DNA of 64,000 bases from Methylocystaceae bacterium (GTDB taxonomy: Bacteria > Pseudomonadota > Alphaproteobacteria > Rhodospirillales > Terasakiellaceae). Numbering within the stretch: position 1 is the stretch's first letter; each line of letters begins with the position of its first letter. Position numbers and translations under genes: made by a program. Of the stretch, positions 1 to 9,611 are shown piece after piece. The stretch covers positions 120,310 to 184,309 of the forward strand of contig JABXIG010000019.1 in NCBI GenBank assembly GCA_013373205.1. Direction: 5' to 3'. The notes beneath the pieces are model-generated. The model was not told the origin of the DNA and did no database searches. It saw only the letters and a list, made by a program, of their open reading frames with translations.

Positions 1-106
1 TCATGTGACGGGTGATGCGCCTTTAGAATCTGATAGAGAGAGCAATTCATATCAATTGCATGTGAGTTACGATGGGAAGCAACATCACATAGAAATTGAT
101 ATTTGA
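1..106 (+). CDS. C-terminal end of an unidentified protein (partial)
   Basis: The frame beginning at base 2 is open from the window edge to a TGA at 104-106 and encodes about 34 residues ending HHIEIDI. The tail is polar and matches no family I recognise. It is reported because the frame is open to the edge and ends just before the diguanylate cyclase on the same strand. The short length makes a chance open frame possible. Confidence 0.4.
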   Translation, partial: HVTGDAPLESDRESNSYQLHVSYDGKQHHIEIDI

Positions 107-123
107 CGATAAACAGGTTTGCC

Positions 124-1491
124 ATGTCTTTTGCCACACAAAATCCGACTTGGACGCTTGTCAAACTAGCCTTGTTAATGACCCGCCCCTTTGCCCTTAT
201 TGCGGCAGGCTTCGGGCTTGCGGCGTTGCTTGGGTATTTTTTGCAGGTTGATACATTATATCGCCCGCTTGTTGGGGGACCTGCGACCAATCCATTAACG
301 GCATTGTGTTTCTTGCTTCTGGGTGTTGCCGTATTTTATACTAAAGATAAACAAGATAATAAAATCAAGTTAGCCAGTGCCGCTTGTGCTTTTACTTTGA
401 TATTTTGCCGCCTGATGGATCAAATGGCCGGCACTGATTTTGCGATACAGATGACCCCGTTTCAGTCCGTTGTCGAAACTGAACTTGCGGCAGGCAAACA
501 AAATGCTATGGGGGTGAATTCCGCCCTTATGCTTGGATTCATTTCTTTGTCCCTGTTGTTGCACGGTTTTATGAAGCTGATCGCCGCACAGATTATCGCT
601 TTTCTTGCTCTGGCAATTCCAGTTGTGTCTTATACGGGCTATGCCTATGGTTATGATGATTTTTATGGGCAGATGTCTTTTCTGACTGCGACCATTGGGA
701 TTATTTTATCTTCGGCATTACTAAGTTCGACCGCACATATTGGCGGGATGAAAGCTATCCTCAGTCCTTATGTTGGTGGTAAAAAATCGCGTGTACAAAT
801 GATCATGGGAATTGCTATTCCCTTTATGCTTGGCTTTTTGTTTGTCAAAACTTTGATGCATACGCAGCACACTGATTTGTTTGGTGTGTTTGTGGTGACA
901 ATTATCTGGTTTATTTCCAGTCTTGTCGTGGTGAGTGCTTATTTTCAGGAACAGATTGATGAAAAGCGTCGCGATGGTGAGGCTGAGCTTTTGCGCCGTG
1001 CCACGGTTGATCCCTTAACCCAACTGGCTAATCGACGCTATTTCTTTGAAATTGCGGAACGCGAGATGGAACGTTCAAATCGGACCAACATGGGTTTTTC
1101 CCTGTTGATGCTGGATCTGGATCATTTCAAAAAAATTAATGAAACGGCAGGACATTCTATGGGAGACAAAGTTCTGCAAGAGGTGGCGAAATTGCTTCAT
1201 ACTTCGGTGCGTGCGGTGGATGTTGTGGGACGTTTCGGTGGGGAAGAATTTGCGATTCTGCTTTGTGATACACCCCCTAAAGCCGCTGAACAGGTCGCCG
1301 AAAAAATCAGAAGACAGATTGAAACATTGCAAATTGATGGTTGGACCAATATGTATGGGCCGCTAACGGCTTCGCTTGGTTTGGCTGGATCAATCAATTT
1401 TGAATATCTGGAAGAATGTATGCAGGCAGCGGATATTGCCCTTTATAAAGCCAAGCAAAGCGGGCGAAATCAGGTTGTGATCGCAAAATAG
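124..1491 (+). CDS. Membrane-bound diguanylate cyclase (GGDEF)
   Basis: This 455-residue protein should make cyclic di-GMP from two GTP at the inner membrane. The first roughly 280 residues hold about seven or eight hydrophobic segments and no recognisable soluble sensor, so the membrane region is probably the sensory part. A GGDEF domain fills the C-terminal half, starting near DPLTQLANRR. The active-site signature is GGEEF (372-376), an active variant. An RxxD product-inhibition site (RAVD, 363-366) lies exactly five residues before it, so feedback control by c-di-GMP is expected. I chose the ATG at 124. A TTG at 103 in the same frame would overlap the stop of the upstream fragment and adds seven residues. 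No EAL domain is present. Confidence 0.9.
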   Translation: MSFATQNPTWTLVKLALLMTRPFALIAAGFGLAALLGYFLQVDTLYRPLVGGPATNPLTALCFLLLGVAVFYTKDKQDNKIKLASAACAFTLIFCRLMDQMAGTDFAIQMTPFQSVVETELAAGKQNAMGVNSALMLGFISLSLLLHGFMKLIAAQIIAFLALAIPVVSYTGYAYGYDDFYGQMSFLTATIGIILSSALLSSTAHIGGMKAILSPYVGGKKSRVQMIMGIAIPFMLGFLFVKTLMHTQHTDLFGVFVVTIIWFISSLVVVSAYFQEQIDEKRRDGEAELLRRATVDPLTQLANRRYFFEIAEREMERSNRTNMGFSLLMLDLDHFKKINETAGHSMGDKVLQEVAKLLHTSVRAVDVVGRFGGEEFAILLCDTPPKAAEQVAEKIRRQIETLQIDGWTNMYGPLTASLGLAGSINFEYLEECMQAADIALYKAKQSGRNQVVIAK

Positions 1492-1628
1492 TCCGATCCG
1501 GTCTTCCTGCGAGTTTGAATGATTTCGGGATAAAATCCAAAATTAATATGGATTTCAGGCGAACAGGCTGGAACTTTCTCTCTATACTTGTCTTACCACT
1601 TAAGTTTAGTCAGGAATTGGAGTTTATC

Positions 1629-1799
1629 GTGCGAAACGCAATGGGACAGACCGTTCAGTTGCCAGATCAAAATGGCGAATATATGGAAGCTTTTTCCGTT
1701 CGCCTTCTCAATGCATTAGGACGTAAAGAGGCGGAACAGATCTGTCGGGAACATCAATGGTTTGGGGTTCTGCGTCAAATCAATGCCACGAAAGATTAA
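1629..1799 (+). CDS. Small conserved-looking protein of 56 residues, unknown function
   Basis: The start chosen is GTG at 1629, preceded by GGAG (1619-1622) with a six-base spacer. The frame extends further upstream, but no better start is seen there. The product is charged and soluble, with a probable helix around EAFSVRLLNALGRKEAEQICREH, which I give only as a region (residues about 20-40). There is no signal peptide or metal motif. The gene stands between the diguanylate cyclase and a strong terminator, so it may be cotranscribed with the cyclase. Function unknown. Confidence 0.55.
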   Translation: MRNAMGQTVQLPDQNGEYMEAFSVRLLNALGRKEAEQICREHQWFGVLRQINATKD

Positions 1800-1864
1800 C
1801 GATTTTTCATTCCTTTCATTGATTGCTTTATGCGCGGCTGATGTCGTGTGTATGTCTATACCTT

Positions 1865-1907
1865 GGCGTCAGGTCGCTTTCCCATGTTTTGACCTGACGC
1901 CCTTTTT
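1865..1907 (+). terminator. Rho-independent terminator
   Basis: A perfect 11-bp stem (GGCGTCAGGTC at 1865-1875 with its complement at 1891-1901) encloses a 15-base loop and is followed by CTTTTT. It would end transcription of the diguanylate cyclase and the small gene before the kinase-like gene. Confidence 0.85.
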
Positions 1908-1973
1908 AGGTTTTTGGGTGAAGCTTATGTGATTTCTTGTTTTTTCGGCCAAATTGCATTATGTCTTCGCGCT

Positions 1974-2750
1974 ATGAAAAATGACCTTATTGCAGCCGTT
2001 CAGGCCTATGTTGATACGGGCGTTCCGGCTCGAAGTGTTCCGTTTGAATGGGATGGTAAACGCTATTGGATCAAAATTTCCTTACCGTGCCAGCGGACCG
2101 TATGGCATAGGGTACAGGATTGTTTCGCTTTTTTAAGTCGTGCAGAGGTATTGCGTTCAACGGTTTCCAGTTTTGATCAGGTTGGGTTGGATGAAGAAGC
2201 CAAGCGTTTAATCCGGATCAAGGCGCGTCATGTTCTTGTGCCCGATGTGGTCGCACAAAAGCCGGGCTGGTTGTTGCTGAGTGATATCGGCACCAGTCTC
2301 CACGATGCACTTGAAAATGCCGAAGAGAAAGAACCATTACTGATGAAAGCGATGGTGGCTTTGGCTGACTTGCATCAAAAAGGCGGATGGCATGGGACCG
2401 GGCAATTACGTGATATGATTATATCGCCTGCTGGTGAAGTTGGCTTCATTGATTTTGAAGAAGCCGTCGGCGAAGCTATGGGCCGGGATGCAGCACAAGC
2501 GCGTGATGTATTGCGCTTTTTAATTTCAGCGGTTCGTTTTGATCGCGAAGATGGGGCTTTGTTGCAGCAATTGCTTGCCCGCTACCAGGCCAACGGACCG
2601 CAAACCGTCTGGCCGCAAATGAAAGCGGTTTTACGTTTAATCAGTCCGTTGGCCTTTATTTTGCGCCCGTTTTATAACAAGCTTGGGCGCGATGTTCGCG
2701 AAACGCTTTTGGTTTATCAAGCCCTTAAACAGACTGTCCGGCAACCGTAA
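1974..2750 (+). CDS. Kinase-fold protein with a non-canonical catalytic loop
   Basis: The 258-residue soluble protein resembles small lipopolysaccharide-kinase/RIO-like proteins of the protein-kinase fold. An N-terminal lobe is followed by a catalytic-loop-like WHGTGQLRDM and a metal-binding-loop-like GFIDFEEA. The usual HGD catalytic aspartate is replaced (HGT), with an RD pair a few residues later. This pattern is, as far as I recall, shared by a family of uncharacterised proteobacterial proteins. The substrate is unknown; sugar or lipid phosphorylation is possible. I chose the ATG at 1974 rather than an upstream in-frame start because the kinase-like region begins right after it. The 3' end overlaps the convergent pmbA by 26 bp. 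Confidence 0.65.
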   Translation: MKNDLIAAVQAYVDTGVPARSVPFEWDGKRYWIKISLPCQRTVWHRVQDCFAFLSRAEVLRSTVSSFDQVGLDEEAKRLIRIKARHVLVPDVVAQKPGWLLLSDIGTSLHDALENAEEKEPLLMKAMVALADLHQKGGWHGTGQLRDMIISPAGEVGFIDFEEAVGEAMGRDAAQARDVLRFLISAVRFDREDGALLQQLLARYQANGPQTVWPQMKAVLRLISPLAFILRPFYNKLGRDVRETLLVYQALKQTVRQP

Positions 2751-4074
2751 GGCCTTCAATGCGGATCGTCGGCGCGTTGGTGCTGTATCTAAATTCCAGA
2801 TCATCCGCAGGCGTCATTTCCTTGAACATATCTTTTAAGTTTCCGGCGATGGTCAGTTCATTGACCGGATAGGCAATTTTGCCATTTTCAATCCAGAAAC
2901 CAGAGGCACCGCGGCTATAATCCCCGGTCACGCCATTGACCCCCATGCCGATGAGTTCCGTGATATAAAAACCATCCTTGATGTCGGCCATCAATTCATC
3001 CGGGCTTAAGCGACCTGCTTCCATATAGAAATTTGTGGTGCTGGGCGATGGTGCAGACCCCGTGCCGCGTGCGGCATGGCCTGTGCTTTCAAGACCCAAT
3101 TGACGGGCCGAGCGTAAATCCAAGATCCAGCTTTGCAGCACACCCTTTTCAACAAAATTACGTTTCTGATTGGCCAGACCTTCTGCGTCCATAGGTTTGG
3201 AACGTAAACCGCGTTTGCGGTGCGGGTCATCTACAATGGCGATGTGGGGTGCGAAAATTTCTTCGCCCATTTTGTCTTTTAGGAAACTGGTGCCACGGGC
3301 AACCGAATTACCGTTAATTGCGCCCACCAGATGACCCAATAATCCGGCAGAGACACGCGGGGAATAAATGACTGGGACTTGCTTTGTCCCTACTTTGCGC
3401 GGATTTAATCGTGCAACGGCTTTTTCCCCTGCTTTGCGACCAATTTCAACCGGGTCGGTCAAATCTTCGGCATAGACGGCTGTGGAATAATCATAGTCAC
3501 GTTCCATGCCGGTGCCTTCGCCTGCCAGAACACAGGCACTGACAGAACAACCCGATGAGGTATAGGCATGGGATAATCCGTTTGTACCCACGATTGCCAC
3601 ATCATGGCGGCCCCATCCGGCTTCTGCGCCTTCGGAATTGGTGACGCCTTCAACAGCACGGGCGGCTTCTTCTGCCTTGGTTGCCCAGCTGATTAAGGTT
3701 TCTTCGTCTGGTTCGTATGGATCATAGCCATCAACGTCGGGAAAGCTGGTGGCCAGTTGATCCGGGTCTGCCAGACCGCAATATTGATCTTCGGGCACGA
3801 CACGGGCCATGGCGACCGCGCGTTCGGCCAATTCATCCAAGGCATCTGCGTTGAAATCGCTGGAAGAAACAATGGCTTGGCGTTTACCGATCAAAACACG
3901 TAAACCCAAATCCTGCCCTTCGGAGCGTTCCAGATTTTCAGGTTTACCCAAACGTTGCGATAAGGACAAGGATGTGCCTTCCACCAAAACCGCATCGGCT
4001 GCATCAGCCCCTAAGCCTTGTGCTTTTTTGACGAGGTTGTTTAACAGGTCGAGGTTATTTTGATGGTTGCTCAT
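2725..4074 (-). CDS. pmbA: TldE/PmbA-family metalloprotease subunit
   Basis: This 449-residue protein is full length for PmbA (TldE). PmbA pairs with TldD in a cytoplasmic heterodimeric protease that degrades unfolded peptides and processes ribosomal peptides such as microcins. The N-terminal half carries the family pattern around LGLRVLIGKRQAIVSSSD, and the C-terminal half has LLGHLVGAINGNSVARG, STGHAARGTG and TGDYSRGASGFWIENG. TldE subunits lack the HExxxH zinc motif found in TldD, and I see none here. No tldD lies in the window. ubiD lies 72 bp upstream on the same strand, so the two may be cotranscribed. Confidence 0.92.
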   Translation of the reverse strand: MSNHQNNLDLLNNLVKKAQGLGADAADAVLVEGTSLSLSQRLGKPENLERSEGQDLGLRVLIGKRQAIVSSSDFNADALDELAERAVAMARVVPEDQYCGLADPDQLATSFPDVDGYDPYEPDEETLISWATKAEEAARAVEGVTNSEGAEAGWGRHDVAIVGTNGLSHAYTSSGCSVSACVLAGEGTGMERDYDYSTAVYAEDLTDPVEIGRKAGEKAVARLNPRKVGTKQVPVIYSPRVSAGLLGHLVGAINGNSVARGTSFLKDKMGEEIFAPHIAIVDDPHRKRGLRSKPMDAEGLANQKRNFVEKGVLQSWILDLRSARQLGLESTGHAARGTGSAPSPSTTNFYMEAGRLSPDELMADIKDGFYITELIGMGVNGVTGDYSRGASGFWIENGKIAYPVNELTIAGNLKDMFKEMTPADDLEFRYSTNAPTIRIEGLTVAGQSV

Positions 4075-4146
4075 ACGTGATGCTCTTTATTTTTTGTCAG
4101 GTGTCTTACGGTTTAAGATATGCCAAATGAAAATTCAGACAACCCA

Positions 4147-5655
4147 TTATTTCCAGATGGGTTTGCCGGACCCGGGCAGGCCGAGCTTGTCCCAGATGTC
4201 AGATACCTTATCGACGACGTCTTGATCCATGGCAATTTTGGTGCCCCATTCACGATGGGTTTCATTACCCATCTTATTGGTGGCATCCCAGCCGACCTTG
4301 CCGCCCAGCCCACTTTCGGGGGAGGCAAAATCAAGATAGTCAATCGGGGTATTTTCTACCATCAAGGTGTCACGTACAGGGTCCATGCGGGTGGAAACCG
4401 CCCACCAGACATCTTTCCAGTCGCGCGCATCAATGTCATCATCAACCACGATAATAAACTTGGTGTACATAAATTGACGCAAGAAGGACCAGCAACCCAT
4501 CAACACGCGCTTGGCATGACCGGGATAGGCTTTCTTGATGGAGACTACAGCCACACGATACGAACAGGCTTCAGGGGGTAGCCAGAAATCCACAATCTCG
4601 GGAAATTGCTGTTGTAACAGGGGGACGAACACATCGTTTAAGGCTTCGCCTAGCACACTGGGTTCATCAGGCGGACGTCCGGTAAATGTGGATAAAAAGA
4701 TCGGTTTTTTGCGCATGGTGATGGCGCTGATTTCAAAGACCGGGAAATTTTCCACGCTGTTGTAATAACCCGTATGATCGCCATAAGGGCCTTCGGGGGC
4801 TTCTTCATCGTGGCGCACGTAGCCCTCCAGTACAATCTCGGCTTCTGCCGGGACTTTCAGCGGCACGGTCTTACAATCGACCAGTTCGACTTTTTTACCG
4901 CGCAGCAATCCGGCAAACTGATATTCTGATAAAGTATCCGGTACAGGCGTGACTGCCGCCAAAATGGTGCCGGGATCCGCACCCAGCACGATGGCAACCG
5001 GCATGGGCGCATTATTTTTATCGACCCAGCGTTTGAAATGTTGCGCCCCGCCGCGGTGTTTCAACCAACGCATGATACAGCGGTTTTTCCCCAGAACCTG
5101 CATACGATAGATGCCAAGGTTGAAGTCATCGGTTCTGCCATTATCGGGGCCTTTGGTGACGACCAGCGGCCATGTGATTAACGGGGCGGGTTCGCCGGGC
5201 CAGCAGGTCTGGATCGGCAGTTTTGATAAATCAATATCATCGCCTTCCAACACGACTTCCTGACAGGGGGCTTTTTTTACCGTTTTGGGTTTCATGGACA
5301 TGACGGTTTTAGCCAGCGGCAGAAGTTTTAAGGCCTCTTTAAATCCGTTTGGCGGTTCCGGCTGTTTTAAAAATGCCAGCGTTTCCCCAATTTCGCGCAG
5401 GCCCGATGGGTCACGATCCATCCCCCAAGCAACCCGTTCCACGGTGCCAAATAAATTGACGAGCACAGGCATATCATAGGGGGTGCCATCTTCTTTTACG
5501 ACATTTTCAAACAAAACAGCGGGGCCTTCTTCGGCCAGAAGGCGGGTTTGAATCTCGGTCATTTCCAGAACCGGGGAGATGGGTTCAGATACCCGTACCA
5601 GTCGGTTTTCCCGTTCCAGCCGATCCATGAAATCACGCAATGAAGAAAATGGCAT
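4147..5655 (-). CDS. ubiD: UbiD-family decarboxylase (4-hydroxy-3-polyprenylbenzoate decarboxylase)
   Basis: The 502-residue protein matches E. coli UbiD in length and layout. UbiD removes the carboxyl group of the polyprenyl-hydroxybenzoate intermediate in ubiquinone synthesis and uses prenylated FMN made by UbiX. Supporting motifs are [18 protein letters not shown], which carries the conserved arginines, and [11 protein letters not shown], which carries an acid of the active site. No ubiX lies in the window. A role on another aromatic acid cannot be excluded, because UbiD paralogues are common, but the close match in length favours ubiquinone synthesis. It precedes pmbA on the same strand. 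Confidence 0.9.
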   Translation of the reverse strand: MPFSSLRDFMDRLERENRLVRVSEPISPVLEMTEIQTRLLAEEGPAVLFENVVKEDGTPYDMPVLVNLFGTVERVAWGMDRDPSGLREIGETLAFLKQPEPPNGFKEALKLLPLAKTVMSMKPKTVKKAPCQEVVLEGDDIDLSKLPIQTCWPGEPAPLITWPLVVTKGPDNGRTDDFNLGIYRMQVLGKNRCIMRWLKHRGGAQHFKRWVDKNNAPMPVAIVLGADPGTILAAVTPVPDTLSEYQFAGLLRGKKVELVDCKTVPLKVPAEAEIVLEGYVRHDEEAPEGPYGDHTGYYNSVENFPVFEISAITMRKKPIFLSTFTGRPPDEPSVLGEALNDVFVPLLQQQFPEIVDFWLPPEACSYRVAVVSIKKAYPGHAKRVLMGCWSFLRQFMYTKFIIVVDDDIDARDWKDVWWAVSTRMDPVRDTLMVENTPIDYLDFASPESGLGGKVGWDATNKMGNETHREWGTKIAMDQDVVDKVSDIWDKLGLPGSGKPIWK

Positions 5656-5745
5656 TAATCATCCCTTTAGAAAAATCTTTCACGTCTTCTCATAACAAGC
5701 TGCGAGCCAGACATACAGAATTTTCTTACAAGAACAGGATAATTA

Positions 5746-6075
5746 ATGATGATTCCCGCCTCAATGACGCAAGTCTTGCTGCATTCCCTCTTACAGGACC
5801 TGATTACCCAGACGGGGGAACCTGATTATGTGCGGTATCGGTTATTAGAACATATCGAAAAACGCTATCAGGCCTTTCTGGATGTGTTGAAAAATAGCGA
5901 AGACGATCTGTCAATTGTCCATTCATTGGTCGAAAAAGACCCAGATTGCCTTACGGGCAACCCAATTTTACGTTTGCAAGCTTTAGTGGATTACGTGGAA
6001 ATTGCCGCTGCGATTTACTCAGAGGTTGAAATGCATCCCAACAGCTTGACGATCCACAAATTTTTTTATTTTTAA
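5746..6075 (+). CDS. Small hypothetical protein, 109 residues
   Basis: An ATG at 5746 starts a soluble, acidic, largely helical protein. The middle contains LLEHIEKRYQAFLDVLKN and a stretch DCLTGNPILRLQALVDYVEI. There is no signal peptide, membrane segment or motif I recognise. It is divergent from ubiD and lies on the same strand as the GAF-HD-GYP gene, 140 bp upstream of it, so a link with that signalling gene is possible but unproven. Function unknown. Confidence 0.6.
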   Translation: MMIPASMTQVLLHSLLQDLITQTGEPDYVRYRLLEHIEKRYQAFLDVLKNSEDDLSIVHSLVEKDPDCLTGNPILRLQALVDYVEIAAAIYSEVEMHPNSLTIHKFFYF

Positions 6076-6215
6076 CTTTTGTATAATGGGTTAAAACACT
6101 AATATATTATTAGGGTTTATTACTTTTCATGAGCCGAAACGTCATATAAAAGCGGGCATTTAAATTCATATGATTTGTGAAACCGCATAAAAAATAATCT
6201 GAGAGTACTCTATTG

Positions 6216-8006
6216 ATGGCCGATGCGACTGTTGATCGATTTAGGAAACTGCTGGATATAGGTCTGGCCCTGTCGACGGAACGAAATTCCGTTCGATTGA
6301 TGGAAAAAATCCTAAATGAAGCCAAGACCATGTGTAACGCGGATGGCGGGACATTGTATCGAGTCGTGGATGAAGATCGACGTTTGCGTTTTGAGATTAT
6401 GCGAAATGACAGTCTCAATATCTATAATGGGGGGACGTCAGGTAATGAAATAACACTTCCTCCGGTTGAACTTTATGATCCGCTTACGGGTGAAGAAAAT
6501 CGCCATAATGTGGCCTCTTATTGTGCCTTGTCTAAAAATACGATCAGCATTGATGATGCTTATGAGTTTGACGGGTTTGACTTTCAGGGAACTAAAAAGT
6601 TTGATGAAGCCACGGGCTATCGTTCCCAGTCCTTTTTGACAGTTCCGCTTTATAACAATGAAGGTCGGGTAATCGCTGTCTTGCAGTTGTTAAATGCACA
6701 GGATGTAAATACAGGCAAGGTCATTCCATTTGCCGCAGAGCTTCAACCTTTTGTGGAAGCACTGGCCGCACAGGCGGCAATTGCACTGGATAACCAGTTG
6801 TTGGTGGAAGCACAGCGTCAGTTGTTGGTTTCCTTCATTGAATTGATTGCTGGTGCGATTGACGCCAAATCGGCTTATACGGGCGGGCACTGTCAACGTG
6901 TCCCTGTCCTTACCGACATGCTGGCAGAAGCGGCGATTGAGCAAAAAGACGGTGTCTTCGCTAACTTTGATATGACAGAAGAAGAACAGTATGAACTGCA
7001 CATCGCAGGGCTGTTACATGACTGCGGCAAGGTCACGACACCGGAATATATCGTTGATAAAGCAACCAAGCTTGAAACGATTTATGATCGCATCCATGAA
7101 GTACGCATGCGCTTTGAAGTCTTGAAACGAGATGCGGAAATTGACTATCTGAAAAGCCTGCAAAAGACCGATGATGAGGTTGAAAAAGCAAGGCTCGAAC
7201 AAGTTTATAAGGATCGTTTACAAAAACTAGATGATGATTTTGGCTTTGTGGCAGAATGTAACGTGGGTGGTGAATTTATGGCACCGGAACGCATGGATCG
7301 TCTGGATGAAATCGCCAAAGAAACATGGACGCGCACCCTTTCTGATCGTTTAGGGATCGGCCATGAAGAACTGACCCGTAAAAAAGCAGCAGGGGAAGAA
7401 CCACCGCTTCCTGTCACGGAAAATCTTTTATCAGATCAAGCGCATCATATTTTTGATCGCAAGGATAAATCCTTGTTTGATGAGGATAACCCTTATGGCT
7501 TTAGGATGACGCCCCCTGAAAATATGTATAATCAGGGCGAGCTTTATAACCTAAAAGTCAAAGCAGGGACCTTGACCGAAGAAGACCGCTTTAAAATCAA
7601 TGACCATATCGTTCAGACTATTATCATGCTGGATCAGCTGCCTTTCCCACGTTATTTAAGAAAAGTGCCGGAATATGCCGGCGGTCACCATGAAAAAATG
7701 GATGGCACTGGATATCCACGCAAGCTTGGCGCCGAAGACATGTCCTGGCCTGCGCGTATGATGGCTGTCGCTGATATTTTTGAAGCGTTAACCGCAGCGG
7801 ATCGCCCCTATAAATTGCCCAAAACTTTGTCGCAATCCATTAAGATCATGTCCTTTATGGTTAAGGATAACCATATCGACAAAGACTTGTTTGAATTGTT
7901 CCTGACCAGTGGAAAATATAAAGAATATGCCGATAAGTTCCTGAAACCGGAACAGATAGATGAGGTTGATATTTCCCAATATGTCACGGATCAAGCAGCG
8001 CAATAA
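6216..8006 (+). CDS. GAF domain / HD-GYP cyclic di-GMP phosphodiesterase
   Basis: The 596-residue cytoplasmic protein has an N-terminal GAF sensor (residues about 10-190, with ADGGTLYRV) and a C-terminal HD-GYP domain, which hydrolyses c-di-GMP. The domain opens with GAIDAKSAYTGGHCQRVP. The HD metal pair is at 268-269 in LHDCGKV, and the HHE..DGTGYP motif is at 491-501. These two motifs are about 220 residues apart against roughly 60 in a minimal HD-GYP, so a long charged helical insertion splits the domain. All visible metal ligands are kept, so it is probably active. ATG 6216 was preferred to TTG 6213 because of GAGAG upstream. Its TAA overlaps the next ATG. Confidence 0.92.
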   Translation: MADATVDRFRKLLDIGLALSTERNSVRLMEKILNEAKTMCNADGGTLYRVVDEDRRLRFEIMRNDSLNIYNGGTSGNEITLPPVELYDPLTGEENRHNVASYCALSKNTISIDDAYEFDGFDFQGTKKFDEATGYRSQSFLTVPLYNNEGRVIAVLQLLNAQDVNTGKVIPFAAELQPFVEALAAQAAIALDNQLLVEAQRQLLVSFIELIAGAIDAKSAYTGGHCQRVPVLTDMLAEAAIEQKDGVFANFDMTEEEQYELHIAGLLHDCGKVTTPEYIVDKATKLETIYDRIHEVRMRFEVLKRDAEIDYLKSLQKTDDEVEKARLEQVYKDRLQKLDDDFGFVAECNVGGEFMAPERMDRLDEIAKETWTRTLSDRLGIGHEELTRKKAAGEEPPLPVTENLLSDQAHHIFDRKDKSLFDEDNPYGFRMTPPENMYNQGELYNLKVKAGTLTEEDRFKINDHIVQTIIMLDQLPFPRYLRKVPEYAGGHHEKMDGTGYPRKLGAEDMSWPARMMAVADIFEALTAADRPYKLPKTLSQSIKIMSFMVKDNHIDKDLFELFLTSGKYKEYADKFLKPEQIDEVDISQYVTDQAAQ

Positions 8007-8692
8007 TGATCGAACGGGCCTTGGGCTACCCTTATGAGATGTCGGCGACGTCCTATATTCTTGAGAATGGTAGGATAAATGCCTGGTCGGATATTGATCT
8101 TTCTAATCGTACCCCTGTCTTGGCCTGCGGGTCCAATCAATCGCCTGAACAGCTTATGCGAAAATTTTCAGAAGGCCTAATCCCGGTGATGGCCGGATGG
8201 TTAGAGGGTTATGATTCTGTTTATAGCGCCCATTTCACCTCTTATGGAAGCGTGGCTGCGACCTATCATTATGATGCAAATGTGAAATCCCGTCAGATGA
8301 TTACCTGGCTGGATGACGACCAGCTTGAGATGATGCATAAGACAGAGGCTTTGGGCGTTAACTATGAATTCGTCGCTTTTGAAGGAATAGAATTTCAATC
8401 AGATTGTGCCCAGTCCATTGGTGCGGCCTATAGCTATCAAAGCCTGCGTGGACCTTTAATGATTGAAGGACAACCCATTGGCCTGCAAGCCATTCAAGCT
8501 GTTGGGGCAAGTTATCGTCGATATGATCAAAAGGATTTACAAGCCCTGATCCAATATCTGCTAGGCCATGCGGGCACTTTGGCTGATTTTATTACAGAAA
8601 CGATCAATCACGCTGAAGAAAGACACAGGCGCACAAAATATTTAAGCACTAACCACATCTGGACATATCCGTGTGATCCTATAAAAGGGTAG
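8006..8692 (+). CDS. Uncharacterised protein with a gamma-glutamylcyclotransferase-like signature
   Basis: This 228-residue soluble protein is translationally coupled to the HD-GYP gene, whose TAA shares its last base with this ATG. Near residue 37 it has PVLACGSNQSPEQLMRKF, which resembles the YGSN substrate loop of the gamma-glutamylcyclotransferase fold. I do not see a convincing second active-site block. The true enzyme reaction is unknown. The tight coupling suggests coexpression with the phosphodiesterase, but the sequence gives no reason to call it part of c-di-GMP signalling. Confidence 0.6.
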   Translation: MIERALGYPYEMSATSYILENGRINAWSDIDLSNRTPVLACGSNQSPEQLMRKFSEGLIPVMAGWLEGYDSVYSAHFTSYGSVAATYHYDANVKSRQMITWLDDDQLEMMHKTEALGVNYEFVAFEGIEFQSDCAQSIGAAYSYQSLRGPLMIEGQPIGLQAIQAVGASYRRYDQKDLQALIQYLLGHAGTLADFITETINHAEERHRRTKYLSTNHIWTYPCDPIKG

Positions 8693-8736
8693 ACCCATTT
8701 ATTTAAGTGAGATTGGTTGTGATTGTGCGCGTTATT

Positions 8737-9609
8737 ATGCACCCTTATGTTTTGTTGTCTTTGGCCGTTTTATTCTGGGCGGGGAACTCGGTTGTCGGGC
8801 GTGCTTTTGCATCGGATTTACCACCTGTTGGCATGGTTTTCTGGCGTTGGGTCATCGCGGCAACAATCCTGCTGCCGATCTGTTACAAACATTTTCTACG
8901 GGACCTTCCCATCCTGCGGCAACATATTCTGTATGTGACGGTGCAGGGATTTTTGAGTATTACTTGCTTTAACGCGCTGCTTTATTGGGGCTTGCATTAT
9001 ACCAATGTGGTCAATACCTCGCTGGTTCAAGCGGGTATGCCTGTGGTCACCTTGTTCTTTTCATGGATCATCTTGCGCAAAGGCTTAAATAGATTAGGAA
9101 TGGTCGGGATTGCTTTGTCTTTGATGGGGGTGTCCTGGGTGGTGTTGCGTGGGGATGTGATGACGATTGCAACCCTTTCATTTAACCCGGGTGATCTGAT
9201 TATTCTGGCGGCTGTTTTTGTCTGGTCGGTCTATACGGTGCTTTTGGCAAAAATTCCACAAGGCTTATCTCGTTTGGGCTTTACGTATGCCATGGTTTTA
9301 TCGGGGCTGGTTTTGTTGATCCCGATTTATGGCTGGGAATTGTCAACAGGGGCGACGATCACTTTGACTCAGGACAGCCTCTTTGCTTTTGCCTATATCG
9401 GGGTTTTCCCTTCCGTTTTGTCTTTCTTGTGCTGGAACCGGGGGGTGGAACTGGTCGGGGCCAATGTGGCGGGCACATTTCTGAATTTGATGCCCATTTT
9501 TGGGGCGGTGCTTGGTATGTTATTGCTGGGCGAAAGTTTACAGACCTATCATTATGCAGGGATCGTCCTTATCTTTAGTGGGATTTATCTGGTCACAAAA
9601 AAGAATTGA
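8737..9609 (+). CDS. EamA/DMT-superfamily transporter
   Basis: The 290-residue protein is almost entirely hydrophobic, with about ten predicted membrane helices in two repeated EamA halves. The first half starts LAVLFWAGNSVVGRAF, a typical EamA opening, and the second half starts near LIILAAVFVWSVYTVLL. Members export amino acids or other small metabolites through the inner membrane; the substrate cannot be read from the sequence. ATG 8737 was chosen because the first helix begins right after it; GTG 8707 would add ten residues. Confidence 0.88.
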   Translation: MHPYVLLSLAVLFWAGNSVVGRAFASDLPPVGMVFWRWVIAATILLPICYKHFLRDLPILRQHILYVTVQGFLSITCFNALLYWGLHYTNVVNTSLVQAGMPVVTLFFSWIILRKGLNRLGMVGIALSLMGVSWVVLRGDVMTIATLSFNPGDLIILAAVFVWSVYTVLLAKIPQGLSRLGFTYAMVLSGLVLLIPIYGWELSTGATITLTQDSLFAFAYIGVFPSVLSFLCWNRGVELVGANVAGTFLNLMPIFGAVLGMLLLGESLQTYHYAGIVLIFSGIYLVTKKN

Positions 9610-9611
9610 TA

